Part shown: piece by piece, positions 45,490-56,213 of the stretch
Position numbering within the stretch: position 1 is the first letter of the stretch
How the letters are laid out: each line of letters starts with the position of its first letter
Assembly: GCF_047511655.1 (NCBI RefSeq)
Contig: NC_133393.1
Span: 2,299,001-2,363,000 of the forward strand
Reading direction: 5' to 3'
DNA from: Castor canadensis
Lineage: Eukaryota > Chordata > Mammalia > Rodentia > Castoridae
Length of the DNA stretch: 64,000 bases
The notes under the pieces: model-generated
What the model was told of the DNA's origin: nothing
The model's input: the letters and a program-made list of their open reading frames with translations, nothing else
The model's database searches: none
Program-made: the position numbers and the translations under genes

Positions 45490-47637
45490 TGTTTATTCTA
45501 AGTTCCATGTAGCCAATTGATTCTCATAGAAGGCTTTTGTTGACTTTTGCCGAACTCTTGTATCTGCAGCCAACCTATGGTTGCAATTTGACCAAGAGTT
45601 TACAAATGGAGTTGCATCCCAATCTGCCAGCTCTTTCCCCAATAAATTTACTGTCATCAAATCTGGTATGTGACCTATTGTTAACGTATTTCTCACTCTT
45701 GTACAAATTACGTTTATTAAATTGAAACCTCTTTTGGCTTCAGCACTACTGATTGCAATTGTGCTAACTATCTTCTTAGCTTTTTGTGTAGCTAAGAAAC
45801 ATTGTTTGGCTTTATATCATTATTTACAAACTCCCTAAATTCACTCAAGTTAATTTCATATTTTAAAATTTCACACAAATGAAGTAACTTTTCTTCACCA
45901 GATGTCCACGGTGAAGTTATTTCTTCATAAGGCCATGTAGAAGGTTCTAGCAAATCAAAATAATTAAAAAGATTTTCATCATGGTTTCTGTCAGATAAAA
46001 GGCGTAAGTTCATTTGTTGAATATTTTCTAGTAACATACTCCTACGAAGAGCATTAAATTTATCATTTTTATTAAATGGAGTATCTTTAAACTTCTCTGA
46101 ATTAACCAAATCTTCAACCTGAGATTCATACTTTCCAGTACCAATTTTTAAATTTTCCAATGCTTTTATGGTTTGCTTGATCAATTTTTCTGCTTTCTGA
46201 ATGTTAGTTGATGTTGACTGTAATGCAGTTGAAAGTACTGAGAATTCTTCAAGAATGTCAATCATCAAAGCAAGGTCTTGCAAGAAATTCACGTTAGCTA
46301 ATCTCTTTGCCAAACCAGGGTAAGAATGAAAAAAATGCATATATAGTGCGGGATATGCATGCCATGCAGCAGTAGCAGCTTGTAAACCGCATGCCGCCCA
46401 TCTTGGTCCCATTACCCAGCCAATTTTATTAATTTCAATTTCAAGTTCTTTAGCTACGCTTCCTAAAAGCTTGGTTTGATTCTTATTAGGCTGATGATAA
46501 AGACAATAAATTTTATCAAGAAACACTTTAAAATGATTAACTTGTTTTATTTCAGATATTGAATCATCAAGTGACAATTGCAATCGATGGTTTAAACAGT
46601 TCCAAATAATGACTTCAGGAAAGAGTTCTAACAATTTTATAGCTACTCCAGACTTTCTTCCCAGCATCAGATTAGCACCATCAGAACAAAATGCAATTGA
46701 ATTTGCTTTCAAATACTCATTTGTAAAGCCGAAATCATTTAAAGTAGTGAACAATGTATTAAAAATGCACTCTGTAGTTGACACCAATTCTTTTAAAGCA
46801 ACAAATAACGTTAACAGGTGCAGGAGCTGACAGAAGTGTACACAGAGGTGCTTTTCTTGGAAACTGCATATGCCTCATCAATTATGACAGACTTTGGCAT
46901 TCTCTTCTACATTACTCTTAAATATCTTCATCTTCCTTTTGCAATATGTTCTGCTATCCTTGTTGCACTGTAGCGTGTATTTAAACAATTGACCTCTCCA
47001 TTATTCTCCTGTAATTCTACTGCCCCTTCAATATCAGATAAAGGTCTATTATGTTTTACTAAACTGTAGACAGTGTTAAACACTTTTATAGTAAAATCAG
47101 TATTTTTACTATTTTGTTTATGCACTACAGTGGAAACTGAGTCATTAACTGAATCCTTTTAACAAACCTTGAATTTTACTGTGAGCTTTAGAAATGTCAC
47201 GTTCCCTAATCTTTTTCCGAAGAAAAGCTTGCCTGGTAGTTTTATTACTACCATTAGGGGTTACTAAATAGGCAATCCATTCCTTAGACACATGGACATG
47301 CTTTTCTGCTTTTGGTCCCAAATGTCGAACTGTTGAGCAATCCTTACATCCCAATTTACCTTCTTTTATTTCAAGCCATTTATACTGTTCTGTAAACATA
47401 AATGCTTGTTTTTCACTCCAACAATCTGGAAGCACAAGATTATCTATTTATTTGTTGACCACAGTGGCCTTTCTTCAATGACTGCTGGATCAACATACTT
47501 GTAACTGGGTTCCTTTGACTTAAGACAATCCAGTGATTTTTGTTCCTATTATTACTTTCTGTGCCTGTTTTCACCTTCTTCACATTTAAAAAATGCAAAC
47601 ATTCACCCTCTCGTTTTGGCATTTTAGGAAACAGAAT
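45490..47637 (-). pseudogene. KIAA1586: KIAA1586 terminal exon, hAT transposase-derived, multiply frameshifted
   Basis: The acceptor TTATTTTTCAG opens the exon at 47,637 with ILFPKMPKR, in frame with exon 3. Homology to human KIAA1586 (a domesticated hAT-like transposase fused to the ZNF451-type SIM module) runs to 45,493 in separate pieces: 47,440-47,637, 47,145-47,435, 46,928-47,125, a long 45,792-46,787 piece, and 45,493-45,780. The breaks are near 47,512-47,560, 47,447, 47,150, 46,930, 46,890, a deletion with frame change at about 46,805-46,860, and a stop plus lost codons at 45,792. The last piece carries the hAT C-terminal dimerisation signature ([12 protein letters not shown]). The long 331-codon stretch is still well conserved, so inactivation may be fairly recent. 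The full-length protein cannot be made, but a short one can: the first stop is at 47,440-47,442. Confidence 0.88.
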
Positions 47638-48483
47638 CTGAAAAATAATTTTACATTTGTAAGTAAATCTCATTAAAAGGTTAATGTAAAAAGTTCTCTA
47701 AATGATTTCTTTATATAATTTTAGAAATAAAGTTTCAACTAATCTACTTACCTTGAATTTCAGTTTATACCTGTAACTTCAGTGTGATTTGCTCTTTCTT
47801 GAAAAATCCTCTATCAGTTTTAAAATTCTATAGTCAACAAGTGTCACAAAAATCTATGAATGTTTTTTATTACGATTCAATTCTGTCAAAAACAGCAGTC
47901 ATATGATTTGCAGATCAGTAGAGGTTCGACATGAAGAGTGATTTTTTTTTTCATTAATTTTAATAAGAGTGAAACAATGAAGACACACTAGAGTTCCACT
48001 CATTCATCAATGAAGATATCAATATCTTTGCTGAATTGATTGACTACTGCAAGGAAATTTCCTCAACTTTTTATACTATACATAGTCTAGCAGTTAGCAA
48101 TATTGCAATCTGAAGTTTAACTAGCATTAACATTTTACTTATTTTAAGTTTAGATCATCAAAAAATAATTTCTCTAGCTCTGATTTGCATTTTACTGACT
48201 ACCCTTAGGCACGTACTCCCTCCATGCTGCACCAGGCACACTATTATGGCATTTCTGTCATATGGATACAATGGATGCAAATAAGTTCAAGTGAACAGAT
48301 ACAAGGAAATGATAATTTGTGTATCTGTACATTTATATACTTTAATTTTTTAAACTCCCATGTTTACAATCAACTCACAAATTGCAGAAAACCTCACAGA
48401 CGATTCTTGTAACTCAGTTGAAACCACCTCTCGCATGCTATCGCCCATAAAGAACCAAAGAAACAGAAATATAATGTGCTTAC
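47638..48483 (-). other. KIAA1586: KIAA1586 intron 3
   Basis: An 846-base intron bounded by GTAAGC at 48,478-48,483 and TTTTTCAG at 47,638. AT-rich; no repeat recognised inside. Confidence 0.75.
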
Positions 48484-48564
48484 ATCACTGTGGTGGATGT
48501 GAGGCTCTTCATTACCACCACAAACCAAGTCAATGTACTCAAGAACTGGTCTTGACAGTCCTTC
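48484..48564 (-). CDS. KIAA1586: KIAA1586 coding exon 3 (second SIM)
   Basis: An 81-base, 27-codon phase-0 exon with acceptor TTTTTAG and donor GTAAGC. It reads [20 protein letters not shown] and then a His-rich end. The core [10 protein letters not shown] is identical to ZNF451 exon 3, but PLRP has become LSRP and the acidic run SSDDEE has become CGGNEE. The frame is open. Flanking intron sequence is recognisably homologous to that around 20,957-21,037 but strongly diverged, showing an old duplication. Confidence 0.85.
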
Positions 48565-48696
48565 CTAAAAAGGAAGTAGCAAATTTGTAAGTCATTTACA
48601 ATCATCCAAATTAAGTCTGAGTTTACAATTAGTAGCGTGCTTTTTTGGTTGAACCTGGCAAGGGATCCTCTGAGAAGACAATCTTTTTTTTTCCCT

Positions 48697-48775
48697 TTGG
48701 CGGTACTAGGAATTGAACTCAGGGCCTTGTGCCTACTATACCAATGCTCTACCACTTGAGCCAGGCCTCCAGCCC
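48697..48775 (-). mobile_element. tRNA/ID-like SINE, reverse, in KIAA1586 intron 2
   Basis: GAATTGAACTCAGGGCCTTG and CCACTTGAGCCAGGCCTCCA. It interrupts the intron homology with ZNF451, so it post-dates the duplication. Confidence 0.8.
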
Positions 48776-49921
48776 AGAAAATCCTTCAAGTATCACAAAA
48801 TAATCAGAAATAAAGAAGGCACAAGAAAAGATTCAAAAATGTATGAATATGTAGTAATGACAAAACTCCAAAGGAGTCTAAACTTACAAAGAGGAATAAA
48901 GCCATGTGGATTCCTTTGGGAATTCCAGAGAGAATTAAAAAGACACAGATTTAATGGAACAGTATTTCTAAGCTGAAATGGTTTTCAATAATCTCAAATA
49001 CCTAAGCTCAAAACCATGGAGTTCGACAACTCTGCTTCATCCATCACATTCTTATATAGTCAAATATCAATCTTCTCTAACCTTTCTTTACATGCATGAT
49101 ACATTATTATAGACCAGGCCATAAACACCTCAGTCAAAAATCTACATTTTATTCTATAGGCGAAGGAATCAAATGTTAAGATGGGAACGACATTATTATA
49201 TAATTGCACTACACATTATATAAATTACATAATAATGTAATAATCTGTAAGTAATAGGTTTTGTCTCTGAATGTATTTTAAAGTAGAATTAAATTTTCAT
49301 TGTCTTTTTATATGGCACCATTTAAATACAACAGGAGTGTTTTTAATAAGTTCTGATACTGCAATTTCCTTGAGAGAATATAATTCACTTTTCCATCTGA
49401 AGATGTCAAGTCTTTGTTCCTCTATTTGGAACAAGGTTAAAAATAAGAGGTACTGCCAAGCTGGTTCCTCTATTTAGAAAAAGATTTAACTACAAGGGGC
49501 TTTATCAAGCTAGATATTCAAAACTTTGTATGTAAAAAATTTTCTGTATTTAAAATACAGCCAACCCTCTGTATCCCTGAGCTCCATGACGGATGAACCA
49601 AAGATGGAAAATATGCAGAAAATCAAAATTGTGCCTGTACTGAACATGTACAGACTTTTTCTTGTTACTGTTTCCTAAACAATTCAGTACAAGTATTTAC
49701 ACAACATCCACAGTATACTAGGTGTTAAAGGTAACACAGAGATGACTTAAAATACACGTGAGGGTATACACAGGTTACAAGAAATACTATTCTACAAGAG
49801 TAGAATACCTATATCTGTATATGTAGAAAACCTACATCTATAGGTTTTGGTATTTGCAAGGTCCTAGAACAATGCCACATGGATAGTGAGGGATAACTGT
49901 GCAATTTAAATTATGAGTTTT

Positions 49922-50243
49922 AAGCCAGGCATGCAGACTCATGCCTGTATTCCCAGCTACTTGGGAGGCAAAGATCAGGAGGACAAAGGTTTGAGGCCAG
50001 CCTGGGCAAAAAGTTAGCGAGCCCAAGCTCATTCAATAACCTGGGTCTGGTGGTATGCCTGTGGTCTCAGTTTTGCAGGCAGCAGTAAAGAGGATCACAG
50101 CCCGAAGTCAACCCCGGGGGGAGAAGGAGGTCACATGAGACCCTAACCAAAAAATAACTAAAAGGCAGAAAGGTCTAGCTCAAGTGGCAGAGCACCCGCC
50201 CAGCAAGTATGAAGCCCTGAATTTAAACCCCAGTGCCACCAAA
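49922..50243 (+). mobile_element. Full composite B1-B1-tRNA SINE
   Basis: First monomer from 49,922 (CATGCCTGTATTCCCAGCTA), second from about 50,046 and tRNA-like part from about 50,163 (CTCAAGTGGCAGAGCACC). Confidence 0.85.
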
Positions 50244-51010
50244 AGAGTTTAAAAGTTTTAAACTTCAGCTGACTACAAGCCAGAACTAGCTCAGAACATA
50301 TGATGTAATTATTTATTCCTCAGGGTAGTTCGTATCTTAATTTTGTAAACTCCTGTGTTGCTCAAAGGTATATAGGCCATAAAAAAAAAAGTGTCACTTT
50401 TACTGTTGTGCAAAACACCGTCAATATCATACTACCCAAAATTTCCTTTATGTCCAGTCAGGAGAAGTCAAAATTATTTTTCCTAAAGATCCATGGCACC
50501 CTCTTTCCAATTTTTTTCAATAAACAAAAAAATGTGTTTAATTTCCTGTTACACTGATCGTGCATTTGTTCCACAGTGCAGATTCCCAGGATCCACCTTG
50601 AATTCCACTTGCTAACACTTTAAAACCCCTGTCCCAAAGGGAATCAACTCAGCGCGCCCCCAGCCATGCGCGATGCTTTCAGACCAGCACCAACGGTCTG
50701 CATTCACTTTCGCGGGGGTGGGCTGGGGTGGGGGTGCCGGGCCTCCAGCCCTCACTGTTGCGCTGTGCTGTCACGCGATGACCTCAGAGGTCAGGAGTCC
50801 TCCAGCTGTCTGTCCCTCTCACGACCCTCCCTCCCTGTCCTCCACCTGCCCCTGGCTCGCCCTGCGCGTCCTTTCAGGGGATCATGTCGCCCGCTTCAAA
50901 CCACGGCCTCGGGCAGGACGCTGCGCGCCCCGCGCTCGGCCCTGGTCCCCGTCCGCACCCCACGCCACGCGGCACCGCGTCCGCGCTGCGGTCACCAAGG
51001 CTCTACTTAC

Positions 51011-51094
51011 GCCGACGAACTGAATGTCATCTTCGTTCTCCTCCGCCGCTGGCTCGCGCGCCGCGGGCCCGGCCGCCGGCACGGATCCTATCAT
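51011..51094 (-). CDS. KIAA1586: KIAA1586 coding exon 2 (first SIM)
   Basis: An 84-base phase-0 exon encoding exactly the same 28 residues as ZNF451 exon 2, including the DDIQFV SIM core. The only base difference is synonymous (GTG versus GTC for Val). Acceptor CTAG and donor GTAAGT are intact. In this gene family the motif contacts SUMO; the identity between paralogues is explained by the 889-base block it lies in. Confidence 0.87.
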
Positions 51095-51424
51095 CTAGGG
51101 AGAGAAGCGGGACACGCGTGTCCGTGAGCGCCCGCCCCGGGCCGGATCCCAACGCGCCCGCTGAAGACAAAAGCTCCGGGCCGAGCGCGCCACGCACGCC
51201 GGCAGACCGCGGCCGAGCGGACAGGAGGCTCGGGACCGGGCCGCGTCCGCTCCGAGGGGAGGCCGGGGCGGCCCCGGCTGCGGCCGAGCGGGGCGGCGGG
51301 GGCCGGGCGGCCATGGCTGCTGCAGGACGCCGAGGAGGCGTCGCCCGAGCAGCAGGCTCGACCCGGAGGAGGCACGGAGCCGTCCGCGGCTCGGCGCGGC
51401 CCTGAGGACGCCACGGCTACTCAC

Positions 51425-51445
51425 CTCCGGCCCCGGGTCTCCCAT
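51425..51445 (-). CDS. KIAA1586: KIAA1586 coding exon 1 (paralogue of ZNF451 exon 1)
   Basis: ATG at 51,445 starts MGDPGPE and ends at a GTGAGT donor (51,419-51,424), identical to ZNF451 exon 1. Human KIAA1586 shares its N-terminus with ZNF451 through an old tandem duplication, and the gene order here is the same as in human. The exon and its splice site are intact although the terminal exon of the gene is broken. Confidence 0.85.
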
Positions 51446-51605
51446 GGCCGCTGCTCCGCCGCCGCCACGAATTCTTTTCCCGTCGTCGGGCAACCCCCTT
51501 ACTCGGGCGAAGAGAGCTGTAAGACAGCTAGGAATAAAGCGCGTCCCTTCCGGCTGCTCCCGGAAGGAGCCTCCGCGCTCACTCCGCCACGCCCCTCAGC
51601 CGCGG

Positions 51606-51630
51606 TGCACGCTGGGAACTGTAGTTCCGG
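51606..51630 (-). promoter_or_regulatory. ZNF143/STAF-type binding site in the KIAA1586 promoter
   Basis: On the minus strand the site reads AACTACAGTTCCCAGCGTGC, close to the extended ZNF143/THAP11 motif (ACTACAATTCCCAGCATGC), with CCGGAA beside it as a possible ETS site. It lies about 175 bases upstream of the start codon, a typical position for housekeeping promoters. Confidence 0.65.
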
Positions 51631-51762
51631 AAGGCTAGACCTTGTGCGCGTGCGTGAAGCGCTGAGCTGTCTGTGTTTTGTTCTGTTGGTTTGTTTTTGT
51701 TTTGTTTTGCAGATTTTCTTGGTTGTACATCTGCAAACCCATCTGTTAGATTTTTTGTGTAT

Positions 51763-51840
51763 GTGTGGGTGGTGCTGGAAATTGAACCCTAGGCTGCCTG
51801 CACGTTCCTGGCAACATCTCTACCACTGAGTCCCAGCCCA
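51763..51840 (-). mobile_element. tRNA/ID-like SINE, reverse
   Basis: TGGTGCTGGAAATTGAACCC and CTCTACCACTGAGTCCCAGC. Confidence 0.7.
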
Positions 51841-52314
51841 AAGTTTTGTATTTTAACCACCGAAATTATAATTTGTAAGAATTTCTAACTCCTATTTTTT
51901 TCCTCTGAATATTCCTTTTTCTTAAAGCCAGATTGACTACATCAATAGTGCACACACATACAAGCATGTAGAGAAACATACTCTGAATAAGAATGAGAAT
52001 TAGAATGACATTAGTCTTCAAAGAACTATGGCCAGACTTATAGGACACCCAGTTAAATTTGAATTTCAGATTGATGAGTAATTGTTCAGTGTTGGCATAT
52101 CCCAAGTATAACATGGCATGCACTTAAACTACAAAAGTATTTCTGGTTCATCTAATTCACTTAACTGTGTGTCTGTGTTTATCCTGCAATCCTAATGTAG
52201 AAGCACTGGAAATAACTGCTCGGAATGAATTTGCAAAGTAGATTTCCCCTAAGAAAGCAAGAAAAAATAAAAGAGTGGCAATAGCAAACACCCTACCCTG
52301 CTCTTCTTAGCAAA

Positions 52315-52585
52315 ACGAATGGTGCTCTACCACCTGAGCCACACCCCAACCCTTTTGGCTGTAGGGATCTTTATGATATAAAATTATATGATATTATATG
52401 TGATCCTCCTTTTTATTCTTCCCACCTAGTCAGGATGACAGGCACCACCATGCCCAGCGTTTATTGGTAGTGATGTGATCTCGCCAACTTTTTGCCTTGG
52501 CTGCTCTCCAACCACGATCCTTTTGATTTCCTCCTCTAAGGTAGCTAGAATGACAAGCATGAACTCTGTGCCCACCCCACTATGT
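52315..52585 (-). mobile_element. Composite SINE remnant, reverse
   Basis: A tRNA-like stub (TGGTGCTCTACCACCTGAGC) and two decayed B1-like parts, ending near CTAGAATGACAAGCATGAAC. Confidence 0.6.
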
Positions 52586-53120
52586 TTTAAAAGTGCCTAA
52601 AAGAAGTTAAGTTGAACATAAAATACAAGGAGAATATTAAGATGAACAAAAGTGACAGAGCCTGGAAACAGAAGCAAAAGTATACTTTCTGAAAGCAAAA
52701 GTATACATTTCAGAAATGTCAACATCTATACCCCCTAAATCTAACGTCCAAGTGTAACGCCGTCGCAAGCTAAGTGTGAGCAGAAGTTCCTTCTTGGCAT
52801 TTTGGTGATCTAGTTTCAAATTTAGAATCTCCTTCCCGTGGAAGGAGAATGGAAAATGGGGCATGTGGAATGTGGAATACACAGAGAAACATAAAAAGGA
52901 AAATAGTTTGCAGTGGGAATGAGCAGAGAGACAATTTACCAATTATCTCACTATCATTTATTGAATAAATCTTTCCAAACTTACTCAAGGTTCTACTTTA
53001 ACCATATCCCAAATTCGTACACATGTGAATATATACACACATGCATGTTCTTCAATGACTCTCTGGGACTCTATTCAGTTTTGTTGTTTTCTTATTTCAT
53101 ACTTGTGGGCTTTTTGATTT

Positions 53121-53196
53121 TTGGCACTACTGGGGATTTGAACCCAGGGCCTTATGTCTACAACAACTCTGTCCTTTGAACTATACTCCCAGCCAT
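53121..53196 (-). mobile_element. tRNA/ID-like SINE, reverse
   Basis: GGCACTACTGGGGATTTGAA and a CTCCCAGCC end. Confidence 0.7.
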
Positions 53197-54051
53197 TGGT
53201 TTTTCTTATTTTGGAATTCATTTTGGACTGATCTACAAAGCTGAATGAAAAATGCCTTCATTCTGTTACCCATAATGATATCAAAATATTTCAATATACT
53301 TTAAGGAAAGACCATACGATTTCCAGCTTAATAATACAGTTAAGTTTTGCAAAGGCAATTTCTCTTTCTTTTAGTAAGTGAAGTGAAATTACCTTACCAA
53401 GTAGTTTTTTTTTTAAGGAAATAGCATGAATCTTTGTAAGATTATTGTTTTCCAGTAAAATTGTTAGTTGTATTTACCATCTTGGCCAATGTCTACACAT
53501 CCTGCCTTAGCACAGCTCCTTCTCAACAAACTAGCCTGAGTTAGGTGTAATGGCAATGCCTCAGTGTGTGAGTGAAGAAGCTAGAAAAAAAATTATACCT
53601 GAACATTGTATGTTAAGAAAAAAACAAGGCCTTATCTCTTTCCAATGGAGTTTATTTTATGTAATTAAAATAGTAAATGTCACATAAGTTATTTTGCAAG
53701 AACATTTACTTGTACAGCCACATTGTTATCAAGCAGTGTTTATGGAATGTCCCCTGGGTCCCTAACACTGAGCTTTGTAACGATTAGGGTATCTTCTTTT
53801 CCCCGTTTAAACATGACCTTGTGCATTGAAGGAGCATGGCTCCATGTTGCACAGTGGTCACATGAGAAGCTTTTGAAGAAGGTTTTATCTTTTGGTGAGT
53901 TACAAAATGGCATTCATCTTTTTGTGTGATTATCAAACCCATATTGTTTTTGTTTTTCAATTTACTTTTCTTCTACTACCATGAAAATAAAACAGTTAAA
54001 ACTGAGTGGTGTAGCAATATAACTGACCAAATGCATATAATATATCTTTTT

Positions 54052-54377
54052 TGGGGGGAGGGTAGGACTGGAGTTTAAACTCAGGACTTTGCACTTGCAG
54101 AGAGGGACCTCTACCACTTAAGCCACACCTCCAATCCATTTTTCTGTTTATTTTATTTTTGTGTGTTTGTCATTGTTGTTTGTTTTTGATGGCACTGAGG
54201 TTTGAACTCAGGGCTTTATGCTTGCTAGGCAGGCATTCTTTCCGTTTGAGCCACTCTACCAGCTGCTCTGGTTATTTTAGAGGGAATCTCACAAACTATT
54301 TGCCTAGGGTGGCCTCAAACCTTGATCTCAGCTTCCCAAGTAGCTAGGATTACAGACATGGGCCACAAGTGCCCAAG
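54052..54377 (-). mobile_element. tRNA-like SINE and composite SINE, both reverse
   Basis: One copy at 54,052-54,137 (AGTTTAAACTCAGGACTTTG). A composite at 54,184-54,377 ends CTAGGATTACAGACATGGGC. Confidence 0.75.
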
Positions 54378-54669
54378 GTATGCTATATCTTATACATGGT
54401 GTTTTAGGTGATATTAATGTTTTATATTATACATCTGTGATTAGTATATTTTGGACAATGAAAAGTTAGAATCAAGTCTGTGAAACAAGGATTATTCTGA
54501 CAATTAACATGCTGTTTTACCACACCCAAAATTTAGATTTATTTGTTTTTTAGGAGTTTGGTAGCATAGTTTAATATGAAAAAGGTCTTGGTATTCTTGG
54601 CTCTTCTGCTCTCCCTGTGTTATACATTTGGAGAGAACAGAATAATCCGGTAATCCTATTTCCCTGATC

Positions 54670-55520
54670 TCATGTTTGAAGACATTGACTATTTCACACT
54701 TACTTTTCCAAAGATGTACTCATGCTAAAGACCCGAGGGTGACAATGGGGAGTGACTGGCACATAAATGCGCAAGGTTTGCTCAGGGCAATGACTGATCT
54801 GGGGGCTAAAGGTTTTTGGGAGGACAAGTGTTCTGACTGTCCTGTACAGAAGAGTATTCGGGGATACAGTAATGTGCACTTCCAAAGAAATCACACCGCA
54901 TGCTTCTTTGACTGGTGGAAAGTCTCTGGTTTGATGCACCACTGGTATTTGAGGTGGATCTATATGCAGCTTCTTCAGCAAGGCTGTTGCTCAGCGGGAG
55001 AGCCCACGATGCTACACCTGTCACCACACAGGTGTCTGTGCTCACTGCCAGGGAGTATACAGATCGTCCTGTATGGTCCAGTGTTAGAACTGAAGATTCT
55101 AAATATGACATCAAACACAAGAAAAAAGTAGTGCACAGAAGAGGCAGACTAAGCAGAAGCATGAGGCTCTGCTGCTGTAACATGCTACACTGCTTTACAG
55201 TAAACTTCATTTCCAGTAAACTTTATTTCCAGTAGGAGTGCGTGCTAACAATCAAAAAACTATTGCATAGTAGGGACAGAAGTCAGTCACATAGTCATGG
55301 ATCATCAAGTAGTATGCACTGTACATAACTGTACATGTTTGTTTTATACAACTGGCAGCTTGGCAGGTTTGTTTACACAGCATCACCACAAAGACACCAT
55401 GTGTTACGATGACTACATCACTAGGAACTTGTCATCTTCATTATAAGCTTATGGGATCATCACTGTTGTGCATTCACCCAAACATCATAAACAGCATATG
55501 ACCATATTAAGTTTGCAAAA
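54670..55520 (+). repeat. Unclassified old interspersed repeat, possibly DNA-transposon related
   Basis: A moderately GC-rich block unlike its surroundings, with overlapping frames on both strands (151 codons plus, 134 codons minus). Its right part (55,290-55,480: GTATGCACTGTACATAA, then TCATTATAAGCTTATGGGA) recalls the end of an old mammalian DNA transposon. The family is not identified, and the frames match no protein I recognise. Confidence 0.35.
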
Positions 55521-56021
55521 ACAAGACATTCCAGCCGTTATCAGTTAGGGCTGCTGTGTCTTTCTACTTCAACTGCCCACACGTAATGATCACTCTTCCT
55601 AATGCAACCAGGGAGTGGCAGCAGGCACGTCTGTGATCTTACTGAGAATTCACTGGGGTGCTTTTATGTGTCTTGCCATCTCCTTTTGTGTAGTTGCTTT
55701 ACTGCTGCCATCTCAGTTCAGGGGATCTTCTAGGGACACTTGGAATATGGTAAGTTCAGAGACTATTTAAGAGCAGTCACTCCATAGAAAACTTGAAACT
55801 CAATAGAGGTTTCCCGAAATTTGACAAAATCCCCAAAATTACATGATATTAGTAATGAAGTTAAGAATGTTAAAGAGACCTTTGTAAACATTCAAAAAGA
55901 AAACTAAAAAGCACTTTTTCCATCAAATGTGTTAGAGGACAGTCTAACGCTATTCCTTCTATACAAAAGGTTGTTACATGATTTTTGTCAAATGAGAGGC
56001 AATTAAAAAAAATAGGGTAGC

Positions 56022-56213
56022 AGGGTGCTGGTAGTCATGCCTACAATCCTAGCAACATGGAGGCTGAGGTCCAGAGGATTGTGGGTTGAGGCCAGACTAA
56101 GAAAATAGTTCACAAAAAGCCCATCTCCAAAATAACCAGAGCTCTACTGCTCAAGCAGTAGCATGCCTGCCTTGCAACTGTGAAGCCCTGAATTCAAACC
56201 CCAGTCCCACAAA
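56022..56213 (+). mobile_element. Composite SINE just upstream of the L1
   Basis: A B1-like head (GCCTACAATCCTAGCAACAT) and a tRNA-like tail (CAAACCCCAGTCCCACAAAA). It ends about 30 bases before the L1 5' end. Confidence 0.8.

Larger units (their letters stand above)
48565..51010 (-). other. KIAA1586: KIAA1586 intron 2
   Basis: It runs from the donor at 51,005-51,010 to the TTTTTAG acceptor at 48,565. It holds a minus-strand tRNA-like SINE (48,697) and a full composite SINE (49,922). The part at 49,310-49,400 aligns by eye with ZNF451 intron 2 at about 26,335-26,430. It is about a third of the length of its paralogue. Confidence 0.75.
50560..51448 (-). repeat. Duplicated 5' block, copy B (KIAA1586 start region)
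   Basis: This is the partner of 27,323-28,211, in the same orientation and 99.8% identical with no indels. Flanking DNA on both sides is only distantly similar to the corresponding flank of copy A. See the findings for why gene conversion is favoured. Confidence 0.93.
50640..51660. promoter_or_regulatory. CpG island and promoter region of KIAA1586
   Basis: A GC- and CpG-rich block covers exons 1-2 and about 200 bases upstream. Beyond the start codon (51,449 onward) the sequence is homologous to the ZNF451 promoter but diverged, with shared landmarks such as GCCGCCGCCACGA. It ends near 51,660, where the DNA becomes AT-rich and repeat-bearing. Confidence 0.75.

Noticed and set aside
54676-55131. 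151-codon frame as a possible gene
   Set aside because: No start context, splice signals or recognisable domain, and a comparable frame exists on the other strand; kept only as an unclassified repeat.
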